Below the pieces are notes generated by a model. It made no database searches. It worked only from the letters and a program-made list of their open reading frames with translations, and had not been told where the DNA came from. A program made the translations under genes and the position numbers. Shown piece by piece: positions 37,029-49,100 of a stretch of DNA of 64,000 bases; the first letter of the stretch is position 1, and each line of letters opens with the position of its first letter. Origin of the DNA: Phoronis australis (lineage: Eukaryota; Phoronida; Phoronidae); assembly GCA_002633005.1 (NCBI GenBank), contig NMRA01000061.1, forward strand, positions 387,088-451,087. Direction: 5' to 3'.

Positions 37029-37914
37029 ATCTTTAATTATTTTGTTTTTTTGTGCAAAATATGCTCTCAACTTCACCATAATGTTCTTGCAACAGGTTGT
37101 TCTTGACCTTTGCTAGATTCTAGGCTGATGACTGAGGGTAGTGCTACACCAAAAGTGCGCTAGCAATCATACATTGATGATTGTCAGCAGACCACAGGTA
37201 CAAACTTTTTGTAGTGAGCAGCAGTGATAAAGCGTCACCTAACGGTAGACCGACCTAAGCACCTGATACTGTGTGCGACATGGTTCCGAAAATAAACACG
37301 CTACGTATACACTGCCTTTATTAAGTGTTTCTTACATACTACTTTGGGCCTTTGGCCATATGTGTATATTTTAATAAATCAACTATTATCTTACATACAG
37401 TTTTAGATTCTGGTGTGTTTCATTTACTCATATTGTTCTCAACATGTTCTAAACATTTGTGAAACCATTGCCATTTTGGAAATAAACGTATCAGTAGTTA
37501 TAACATTTAAAGAGAATTGTTTCACTGTAACCCGCACCAGTCCTCCAAGTATTCACTTCTTAAGTGGGTGATAAACCAGTTTCGTTTATTTATTAAATGG
37601 TGACAGCGAATAACGTTTCTTGTTGTGAGGAAAGAAGTTTTACTTTTACTTGAGCACTCGTATGAATATTACAGCAAAGATGAAGTCGAACTTCAACCAC
37701 TTTTGTATTTGTAAACTCCCTTTAACTTGAGTTACGCTAAGTATAAAAACATATTATGAATTTATGAATACGGTAATTCTTCATCTACTTAGCACACAAT
37801 GTGGCGCACGAGTGAAATTTTACAATGTCAAGAAATATAGAGAGCAAAACACGTCAGTCTGTTGCTAGACGCAAAACAACAGTTAATGAACACGACGAAA
37901 GTTTTCAGTCATCC

Positions 37915-38440
37915 AGTTGAGTAATAAGGTAGAGAACCATCCCCAACACGGAGGAAGACATTGATGTTGAATTGGACTACAACAGAACAGTATTAAAGAG
38001 GTGTGGCTATCCTGAGTGGTCATTCCACAAGGCAAACCATTACGGAGTCAGGCCTCAGAACACACAGCCTGACAACAGGGGAAACATCAGGATAACATTA
38101 CCTTTTGTGCCAGGGATCTCAGACCAGGTTAAATCTCATATGAGGGGCCACGATATTTCTTTTGCGTTCAAACCTATTAACACCACAGGGAGTCAGATGA
38201 TAAATGTGAAAGACAAGACCACGAAAGAGAAAACATCAAATGTGGTGTATGGCATTTCATGCTCGGAACCAGGGTGTGGGAAAGCATACATTGGGGAAAC
38301 CAAACAAGCCCTGAAAAGTCGTATCAACCAACATCGTGAAAACTGTGCGACAGATCGCATGAAGAGTCACGTGACAACTCAGTACGTGGTCTGATGAAGT
38401 CCACGAGAGGAGGACGTAACGTTGCCATCTCTATGTAACC
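37915..38440 (+). pseudogene. Right-block Penelope-like fragment, internally deleted
   Basis: The same insertion as 32237-32990, but in frame from MDYNRTVLKRCGYPEWSFHK through KSRINQH because the left copy's one-base loss is absent. It then loses 238 bp (equivalent to 32651-32888) covering the second half of the GIY-YIG domain. The junction is CATCGT|GAAAAC, with CGT present at both ends of the lost segment in the left copy. Confidence 0.8.
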
Positions 38441-38847
38441 GTTAAAAAAAACAGTGCAGGTGGTCTGATGTCATTTGCGGTGCCGATCAGACATGCGCAG
38501 GCCTCATGGTTGGGCCCATTGTAACCGTAAGTCCAGTAATAGATTTATTAATTTTTCAACAGTTAATAATTGTTCCACTATTTACAGAAAGATAACGAGC
38601 CTTTGAAAACGTGGCAATTGACTTTTTGTAAAATAGATTGAAATTTATCTCACTCGCAAGGTGGTTTAATGCAGAACAGTTCCCATATGTTTTAATAATT
38701 ACTGTGCGCACATCATGCCAAAAATTCCCACAGTTGTGCGGTAGGATAATCAAACCATTCACGTGAAAATGTCCATTAATTGTATCAAAATGTCTGTGAC
38801 TAAAAGAAACTGCGTTTCGTCACTGTCAACTCTACCCGGCTTGCATA

Positions 38848-38984
38848 CCAGTGTAGACTTCAGTAACGCCAGAACCTTCACTAGGACCTCGCTAAAATCT
38901 ATCCAAAATCACGTGTTCTCACGACAAAATTTCACGTAATCTCGCGAAGTCTTGGGAGGTCCTAGCGTTCCTGAACTCTAACCA
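38848..38984. mobile_element. TAGAGTTCAG-family element, right-block copy of copy 5
   Basis: Same insertion as 33398-33533, with a few base differences (for example GTAGACTTCAG instead of GTAGAGTTCAG). Confidence 0.75.
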
Positions 38985-39781
38985 GAATCAGCCTCGTCCC
39001 CACGCCTCAAGAGGACGCTGATCGGTTTAGCCACATTTGAGGCTTGGTTTTGGGAAATACCCTCTGCGCAATGATTGGCCGCTACTGCTATACCCTGAAT
39101 TAGAAATTGGGCGAAGCGAAGGACGCTTTCGTGATATCTAAAGAGTGTTACGTCGAATGTTACCTAGTGGTGTAGTGATAACAGTCGGAGGGAGCGGGGG
39201 AGTCAAACGTAATTTCAAGACAATCGACCACACCGATGCATCACGAACCCAAATCTGCCTAAGTACCTCCTTGAAGAACAAACAGATTGATAAAGCTTGA
39301 GTTTTTGAGCGAGAATATACATTCTTCAAACCACAACTTCTGTAGTAATAGTTTGTGTGTGTAAGAACCTATCCACATCTATAGAACATGTAAAGTAGTT
39401 AAAACGAGTCTTAAGTAGATTGATGCCTGTGGTAATTCAGCATACAAAATAAAATTCACCAATGTTACTAGTTATAAAGAAAACCGTACATATCACTATA
39501 GTCTAATACCAACAGAACTGTGTATTTCTCCAAAGCTAGTACTATTGCTAATTTTGTCAAATAATTGACGTTCGGATAATGAGAGAGGTCGTATGCCCAA
39601 TTGATTGTGGGCGGTAAGAAATTGTTACTTAACAACACATTAAACCCTTCCCAGTCCTCAGATCATTGGCGAGAAGGACGGATATCCCATATATCTATTC
39701 TGGGATGTTCACGCAGCAGTTTAAGTCTGTTCGCAAAATGTTCAACAAAGCACCAACGAAAACAAGAGTATGAATAGCATC

Positions 39782-40140
39782 TACCGGGAATTTCTGAAAA
39801 TAGGTCCATGGGCCAATATTCTCAGTGAAAACTACCTTTCGGCAAAAACGGCAGATTAAACCGAATATACTCCTGGGCATATTTTTGGAAATGAGAGTGT
39901 ATTTTCGGAAACTGTTTGACATAAATATGTCTTTTTAATGTATGTAGTTTTATCTCATCTTTAAGAATTTTATTTGTTCATACTTATTTCACATTCAGCA
40001 AACATATTGCTTCAAAACTGCCCTTCAAAACGTGCAAGCAGTTACCAAAAAATACGCCAATGGGCGTGCTTTTGGACAATTTTCCGAAAACACGCCCATG
40101 GGCCTACTTTTGCGTGGTCTACTTTCGGAAATTCCCGGTA
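39782..40140. mobile_element. Right-block copy of the ACCGGGAATTTC element
   Basis: Same element as 34331-34693. On the minus strand it begins 22 bases after the fibrinogen-domain gene's stop codon, so the gene's 3' UTR should run into it. An AATAAA (minus strand) near 39970 lies beyond it. Confidence 0.65.
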
Positions 40141-40162
40141 AGACGCACGTGAATCATGATCG

Positions 40163-43100
40163 TCAGCTTGCAATGGCTTCACGTGGGATTATTTTCATGA
40201 TAACTTTCTTAAATGAATACGTAGGTGGTTTCAGCGGTTTCCAGCTTATTCCATCAAATCTCCCTTCTTCAACAGCGCCTTTCTTGTAATACTTTCCGTT
40301 CAAGTTGGCTTTATAACACTTGTAGTACCACCAGCCGGCTGAGAATCTTTTCGCGCAGCTGCCGTCAAATTCCTTTTCCGCTTTGTCATTGTCTCTGTCA
40401 TACGTGGAAAATTTCTCCAAATTGTGCTTGGACATTGCATCTCCTGCGTTGCCTTGATAACCTGTAAGGAAAAAATAAAAACATGCAAACCCATGCGCTT
40501 CACTTTTTTCTATCCAAGCCCCATATCTAATGAATATTGAGATCTAGACTTGCAAGACATTTCCAAACTGAGATCAAATTTTTTAATAAAAGCTGTACAT
40601 GCAGTAGGACACAAATCTGAAGAAAAATACACAAAAATGTCGACAATCTGCGATCATGTACTTCAAGAACAAACCCATTTAGTTTCCAGTTTGTTACGCG
40701 GCACTTGCTTCAAAGATAAATGATTGGAAGTGTTAGTTCAAATTCAAAGACTTTGATATTCAGTTGCAAGGACTGTAAAAGTGAAACCTTGTAAATGTAG
40801 CCTGTATCCGCCTTCTTCATTCTCGATTCTGAATCGTGAATATTCGGCATAAAAGTTCTCTCTGTTCCACGATGTTAACTCAATGCGAAGACTGTAATCA
40901 TCCGAGTTGGTGATGTAATGGATATTGTCATTCCCGAGCCAGTGATCTCCGAGGCTACCTGTGAATGAATTTAGTTTTTTTTTCAGCATTCAAAATCGCA
41001 TTGTGCCGATTCATTGAAACGGTGACACACCGTGGCCAGAGGTCCAGTCGCTGTATGTTTTGTTATTTCTGTTCTACTCATACGTATGAAGTCAAGGTAT
41101 CGAGAAAATTCCATAGATAGGCCCATGGGATTGTATTCGGAAAATGATAATTTCAGGCGTTTTAGCAACACCAAATAAACGCCCGTGCATTTATTCGGAA
41201 AAGGGTGCGTGTAAAGGGAAAGCCATAGTTTTGCTTAACTTAACACTCTTTTATTAAAACTCAATTTTTATGATTTTTTTGTTAATAAATGCATAGTTCG
41301 CCAACACCTTGTTCGACGTTTTTAAAAATGATAAATGCACCACAAAACTGAATTGAAATGAAGCGGATTTACTTTACCAATGTCGTTACCCACCTCCAAA
41401 CCCTTCCTTGTATTCTGACCATGAACGAGCGAAGTCTGTGGTTCCTTCAGTCCTCCGTTGAATCACCGTCCATCCGCCATTTTTCATGTCGCAGAAAACG
41501 CGTATCGTATGTCCGTTGTGAATTGTGATCTCGAACGCACTATCTCTCTTTCGGCCGCTCAAAAAGACATCATAGCAGTCTGTGAAAAAATGTGCGTCAG
41601 CCAATAAGTTTCTGTTTTGTTCATCTATTTACAAAACTGGTGTTGATTTGGACTTTCAAAAATTACCTGCGTTGCATAATTAACTTCGACAAAATGTCAT
41701 GAAGAGAATTTCGTAAACGCAAGATTTTCGCTGAGGAAACTATGGATGATCACGTGTTTCGCTTAATTATAATTCATTGCTTCTACGGATCACAAACCTG
41801 AATAATAGAAGAATAGATGCAGAAGACGTTACATCATCCATGTCCTAATTTCATTAACACATTACAGTCTATGTCGCCAGGAAAGTTGTTACTATGAATT
41901 TAATTTAGCCGATAGAAGATGTGGCCAGGGTAATGATTTCTGATCGTGTGCCAACTACTAGGTGAGGCTATGATTGTTTTTTGGTAGGAAGCCAGACCCG
42001 CATTTACGCCGTAAGCCAACACTTATCTCATTTAGGTATTGTCAAATTATCTCCCCATGAGCAACAAGATGTGGCACGTTACCTTTACTCGCGAGATTGC
42101 TGCGTCTACGGAACTCGTCCGAGGGTACCATCCATAGATGAAATGTAACGCAAGATCACGCAAGCCGAGGGAAAGGTCAGCGTTTAAGTAACCTATCCTT
42201 GCAAAATGGCGGCCACTGGAGTGGTTGATCGGTGAGATTGGAATGTTAAATTATGGAATAGACTTTACTGTCTCTATTCCATATGTATAGATTTCTCGTC
42301 TCACGTGCTTCGCGAATGTCTCGTGTCTACAGAACGTAGCCCCGATAGTTTGTTTGGGTGTAAGAACGTTTTGCTATCTGCATGGTTCCCCGAGAAAACG
42401 AGTTCTGTATCCCCACCGAAATTTTCAGAACAGTAAAGCAAGAATGCTTCACGTCACTTATCCCGGTGAAATAAGCCTGAAGCGGAGCAAGGTTTTGACA
42501 CCAAAATGCAGCTCAGTTTTGGCATGTCTTTCTGCTTTTGTTTCTGTCCATATTTTCAGATTTAAAACTGTGCTTGCCCGGGCACTTCGCCGGAAAGGAT
42601 GAAAAGTGCAAAAAGGGATTTTACTTGTGGGCGCTTTCTCGGAAAATAACCGAAACGACCTTTATTGGTGTTCTTTTATGGAGCGGCGATTTTTTGGAAG
42701 CGGATCATCCACCATACGCGTGAGAATCTGAGAGCGAACAAAATCCACTCCTGACGTTGCAAGGCAGCGCATTCCTATTGTAGCGATGAAAAAGACCGGA
42801 GGACAAAGTTGGTATCGACGAGGGAGACCAAAAATGGTGTCGACGTGAGCGCGCTCACGCTTTTCTCATCCCCCTCTAAAAGGAAACTTTCTTACTCTTA
42901 GGCTAGGACCCAATGTTTATTGGGTCCTAGGCTTAATTTATTTGTTTGACATGTCAAGTCAGTTGATCTCTGTGGGTTTGTTTTTTATCAAATATCTTAT
43001 TAATCCCAATATAAATCATACTTCCCAAAGGAAATGTTGAAATAAGCCTGAAACACATTGAAAATATATAGAGGATTTACCTTTGGGTTTTTCTCGTTTA

Positions 43101-46100
43101 GCATTGTGGTACAGTGGCACTTCTGGGAAGACGGCCTTTTCCGACACCGCTTTCTTCGCCGCTTTCTTCTGCGTTTTAACTGACGTCTTTTTTATTGTTT
43201 TGGCCTCATCTCGAACCAATGATTCCTCGACAACCTTAGTTTTTTTCGAAGACTTTGTTTTAGTTTCTTGCTTGGTTTGTTCTTGTTCTTGATTTCGGTC
43301 TTTATCTTGATTTTGCGCATGCGCACTTTCTTCTTGTTGCTTCAATTGCTGCTTTTGACCTGCTTTCTGCTGTTGTTGCCGTTGCTGATGTTGACTCGAT
43401 TGCTGCATTTTTCTTTGTTGTTGGTCTTGAGAGTGCTTTTTCGGGTGTTTGTGCGTCTTAGAACCGGCGCTTTCTTCAGTCTGCTCAATGGGCTGCGCTT
43501 GGTTCTTAGTCTTTCGATCCTGCTGCAGTAGCTCGTGGCTATCCTGGTGTTGTTTCTGTTTTTGCTTAGCTCCATCAGCGTGCTGCTGGTTCTCCTGTTT
43601 TACTGGGTCTTGTTCAGAATCTTTAACTCGATTTTGGTTATCGGCGGGTGTTTGCTGGTATGCTTGCGATTTCTGTGTTTGGTGGCGATGCTGCGGTGCC
43701 TTTTGTTCTTTTGATAGGTTCTTCTGCTGATTTGGTGCACGTTTTGCGTTTTGGAGTTGTTGCTGTTCTCGCTGCTCTTGGCGTTTCTCCTGCTGCTGCT
43801 GCTTGTGTTGTATCTTTTGCGGTGGTAACTCTTGGTGGTTTTGTTCGCCATTAGAACTTTCTCCCACGACAACTTTAGATCCTTCAGTTTTGTCTAACGT
43901 ATGATCTGAAACAGTGTCTGTTGCCTCCTGCTCTTGCCATAGTGGCCCAGCTTTTGACAAAGTTTCCTTCTTTTCATGCGTGCCTGGAGCTTCTACGACA
44001 TCATTTTCTTTCTGACCGTCTGTGACACCACACACCGTGACTGTCGGTGAGTCTGCTTGCTGCTTTGCACCGAGGCTTCTCTCGAAGGCCTCGCGCATAG
44101 CCTTTTCCATTTCCTCCCGAATACGTTTCTGTACGATGTTCTCAACTTGTCCTGTTAATGATGCAATAACCTGTGATTGGTTAAGGACCATTTCCTGAAG
44201 AACCAAATTGTGTTTCTCAAGTAACGACGTTTTAGCGTTCAACAACATCATTTGATTGGTTTGTTTCTTCACGTGATCAGACAATTCATTGAGTCTTGCC
44301 TGATAGCTGTTCAACGTTTCTACTTCATATCTGTGCTGCGAAGTTGTCTTGTCTTGACGTACTGTGAGCTGGGTTTGTTTCTGGTTCAATCTCTCATTTT
44401 CGAATTTTAACCTGTCGTATTCCTGTGAGACTCTTATGAGTTCCTTTTCCAGCTTAAGGAGCTGATTCTCCATCTTAATTACAGCAGACGAATCTGTTTC
44501 CTTCAGCAACTGCTTCTGGAGAATCATGTTCTCTAGGCGAACTACCTGGGTTTCCAGTGTCGCCATTTTTGCTGCATATTCCAAATTCTTACGTTTCAAC
44601 AATTCGTTAGCTTTAACTAAAGCATCAGCATTTTCTACAAGTTTTTCTTTTTGTGTAGTTATGGTCTCCGCCGTAACAACTTCGTTATCAGTTTCTTTTG
44701 CTTCTGGTAGCATAGTTTTGGCATCAGTTTTGGATTCACCAGCTGAGCTGTGTTTGTTCTTCAGTGACTCTAAAGCATCGCCAACAGGTGGAGCTGGTAC
44801 TCCATTGTCTTGACCTGTCGACGGACACTTCTTCTGCCAAAGTTGCAAATATAGGCAAGTACCAAAAAATGACCTTCGTTTTAAGACCGAAAATTTACAC
44901 TGTCGCGTCACGTTTGTCTTAAAACTAAACGTAGTCCCCAGTGAAGGCTCTGTTGATACGCTCTTCTTTGGTTTCTTCTGGACTAGTAGCACGTAATAAC
45001 ACCTTTGGTAACTAAAATGACGCTCTCGTTTAGTCCTGCATTGAGAGCATTCGTCAACACCAGAGTTCTTGTCCTTTTGTAAAATCACCTCGTCTACATT
45101 TGCAATAGCACCACGAAAAATAAAATAATAACACATTAAATAACATTCGTATCTTCGACTGCACTTAAAACAGACTGTTGTCCACTTTTGTGTTCGTTTT
45201 ACCTGAGAGCTGACAACGGTTTTGTCTGCTATGTATACAAACTGACAAATAGGAATGGACTTGAAACTCGACAAGCAAGTATAACACTTTCTAAACCAAT
45301 TTCCATCACTGGGGGCGACTTTTCTCACATTTCTGGACGGGTAGAACGTGTAGCAGAAGAAACGACAGGTTCTGGAATTTCCCTTAAGGCAAACGTTATT
45401 GCATAACATTCCGCTGTAAAACTGATGATTCACGTTTTCCACTTTGTTTTCGCTTTCAGGCACATGAAGTGACAATATATTCATAAAACCACACACAGCC
45501 AACGAAACGTTACCAGGCTGACATAAGAAACATGTTGTGAATACATTCCCGCTAAAGTTGTCCTCCACCACGTGACTAGAACGCTCCGATATGAAGACGT
45601 GACAAAAATAATAGGAAGCACTACGTTTCCCTTTAAAACAGAACCCTAAACAAAGCCATTCATAACTCAGCACCTTCTTGAGAACATTTGTGGGCAGTGT
45701 CGGCGCTTTGCAGGGCAAGCCTAGAAAGTAGTGGCAAAACGAAAATGTGCTGTTTTCATTTGTATCGGCGAAGCACATTCCCTGACAAATCCACATCCAC
45801 CCGTGCCGTCGTTTCGCTAATGTTGTTTCACTTAAAACGTCGCTGTTACTAACTAGAAAATTGGATGCAAATAAAAAATGATAGCAAAAAGCATTACTAC
45901 TGTTTTCTCTTGAGCAAATTCCGCATCTATTTACTACGTCCCGTACTCTATGCACATGCGTCCTTTCTACCTCTGTTCGCTTCCGACCATCATCTGTCTT
46001 GTTGGTGTTTAAGCCAACAAATTGGTTGCTTACAACATCACCACCTGAGAAAAGAGTCGAGTGATTGCCTTTTTTGTCTACACCAGATGGGGTTCTTGAT

Positions 46101-49100
46101 TGATTGTTTTCCATGCTCATCCCAGAAGGCTGAACTGAAGCGATACTGAAGATATAGCTAAATGCGTGCGAAACGTTCCTATGGTCACAGCGCATGCATA
46201 ACTCAAAATGACTGGCGCTAACTTTACCTTCTCCACCAGACTTTTTACCTTTGTCATCTTGAGGTTCTGCAAAATAAGAAATTGTTGGCTTCCCATGGCA
46301 CTCCCTTTTCTTAACTCAAGAGAGGATAATTAACTATAAAGGTACTGTACGAACGGCGATGAATTTTCTGCAACAGTATGGTTTCAATATTCTTTCTACG
46401 GGGACCTTGCAAAATCTATTTCAAATCCGCTATAAACCGTATTCCGGTCTCAGAAACATTACTTTTCCCTCAGGCATATTTGGCCTTCCAAATGAACTGC
46501 AGTTGTCTCCAACCCTACGTCATCCTTGATACACCACTGTTATCCCACCTTTAATAATCAATTCCAACTACTTACCAGAAGATTTTTCAGCACGATCTTC
46601 ACTGAAGATTTTTTCTTGGTTGCTTTTCAAATTCTTTTCAGGAACGCTTTCCTTTTTCTTCAGATCAGAAACAAAAATTACATCATCGTGCGTCTGGTCG
46701 CTCACAGTAGGTGATGCATCGCTAGCGACTTCTGCGTTGTCTTGCTCAAATAGTTGCTCGTATGATTTTAAAATCTCACAATCAAAAGTTGCTTTGCCGT
46801 CACCGTATTTGACAATGGTCTCTATTAATCTTTTCACCTTCTTCTGTTCATCGTTCAGCACTTGCGGGAAACGGTTGGAGACTTGCATGTTGAGATACCA
46901 CATTTGGACGTCGCACGGAGCAGACGACAAAACGGTGTATATCCTGAAACAAACGAGCGTCTCTGTTTCATCGTATAGCTCTGCATTGTAAAATATAAAC
47001 AAAAACTAATGCACAAAGTATTCTATATTATATCATTCATGCTAGTTAAAGTGAACTAGGTAGCAAAATTAAGAGTACATGTGTACTTTTAGCACGTAAC
47101 CTGCAGGGATTGGAATTGCATATAGGATTTGGAGATCAGATGCTGTGCAGAATCTGGTAGACAGAGCATCCTCGGTCTTAGGATGGATACACATTCATTT
47201 GATTATAATCATAAAACCGTCTATGGACTTTGCAACACGCAGCATAACTATATTTTTTGTCGCACACGTTTAATGGAAATAAAATAAAATAGTTTAGGAA
47301 TGCGTTCAGTAGCTGATTGCGAATCCTTTCAGTTTCAAACAGCAACGTACAACTTTATATATATTCTAAGTTAGTAAACGAATGCATTTTGTACAACTGC
47401 TGGTGATTTTGAGCATGGCAAGACTGATGTTTTATTAATATCGATTTAGACATATTGTTTAGCCACACAGCTGCTACGAAGGAGTGTCACAGATGTGAGT
47501 AACTTCCTCTATTGCTTACATGTAAGCTGTATTTACCACGTGATCTAAATAAAGAAATAAGCAACAGATGATCTGTTCGATATGCGGTGTAACGTTTCTC
47601 ATTAAACTGCGAGATGTATTGTGTGGTTTTCGTCTTGGATGTATACGGTTGATTTCGAAGCTCAACTTTGATATATGTACTCAGGAGATAGTGGATTGCT
47701 TAAAAAATAGAAATGACCCATACGCACGATGGTAACTTTTATAGTTGTGTGTTGGCACAAATTATATAATAATATTCTAATATCAAATAACACTTATTTC
47801 AAATTTTAATTTTACAAGACCGGCAGCTGTATTTTCCTTGCTTGGAAGCTCTCGTATTTTTTCTCATAAGATTATGACCTGAATGTCATTGAACAAGGAG
47901 TGTCAACAACGGCAACTAAATCCAATGTCACGCAGTTGTGGATTTTAACTATAAGACGACCAAAAACGCTTAATATGGCGTTATTTGTAAATTATGTTTG
48001 AAAAACCAAAAAGTAATCGCTGTTTTTAGAGTCCCATTGATATCGAACTGTTTTAAGGTTTTATGGTTTTCCTCAGCTTGTAAGAAATCCGCAGTGCAGA
48101 TCCAGCAGGGATACATGTAGGCTGCACAATACAATTTAATTCCTTTTGCATTTCAAAGTGACTTAATTTCTTAGCTTCTTTTGTTTCAGTTAATGTAGAA
48201 ACTTATTGATAAGTCCGCGTATTTAGCCAAATGTCTACAAAACTCTGGTTTTAATTCAGTAAAAATGGACATTTTCTAAAAGCAGAAAGAACATGATCAA
48301 TTTTATTCTACGTAAATAATGTTCAAGATGAGATCTCCAAAATGCCGTTACACTTTCCTAAAAAATCATTTCGTTTTCGTTTTATGTAACTCATGAAAAT
48401 TATAAGAGTCCCAGTTTTGACAGCAAACGTAGAAATTTTTAAAACAATTCCTAACAACGTGTTGGCGAACAGTGCATAAAGCATGTCATAGGCGGATCCA
48501 GGGGGTCAAGACCCCCCTTTTCCTTGATTTTAGTGATATCAAATCTAGAATTTTCAAATTGTTGACTTGGACCCTCTTTTTAAAAAACATTGATCCGACC
48601 CCCTCCCCTATATAATACCCTGGATCCACCCTTGCATACTATTTGAGTTTCATATGAATCCGATCAGCCATATTCGCTATATGATTCTCTGAATTTTGCC
48701 AAATTTTAGGCATTTTTCCTACATAACCTTAACCTGGCTCTTATAAAACTATATTCTGACTCGACTGCGGTGTACAGTGCCCAGAGTTGTTCTCCACAGC
48801 CTATGAGGTATTTAATTTCTGTCCCCTTTAACACATAATCCGCCAGTAGCAGTTATCTTATCGTAAAGCAAACTTAACAAGAAATAACAAAAGCCACTTG
48901 ATGATATGTTGTCGTCTGCTCCTTACTCATAGGTTGTCGTCTGCTCCTTACGTCGCGCAGCTCGTTTAAGAAACCGCTCTAGATACAAATGACGTTAACG
49001 CGACACGGCTACAGATAAACTTGTTCCAGGTGTATAAATGATACAAAATTTTCCTCTTATTTGATCCAACTCGATGAATTTTCTTGATCAATTTACTTTC

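Larger units (their letters stand above)
36522..40984. repeat. Duplicated block, right copy
   Basis: Direct near-identical copy of 30802-35537. It continues past 40984 without a break into the rest of the fibrinogen-domain gene, whereas the left copy continues without a break into the homeobox gene. Each copy is therefore anchored on one side only, the pattern expected from two overlapping contigs. Confidence 0.95.

Noticed and set aside
43083-43872. Several frames of 68-93 codons on both strands inside the Gln-rich exon
   Set aside because: CAG/CAA-rich coding sequence leaves other frames open (Leu/Val/Ser-rich on the opposite strand). They have no domain and sit wholly within a well-supported exon.
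46135-46195. N-terminal extension of the large fibrinogen-gene exon to a Met at 46195
   Set aside because: The acceptor at 46135 joins in frame to the upstream exon and a signal-peptide exon; the extension would lie in the intron.
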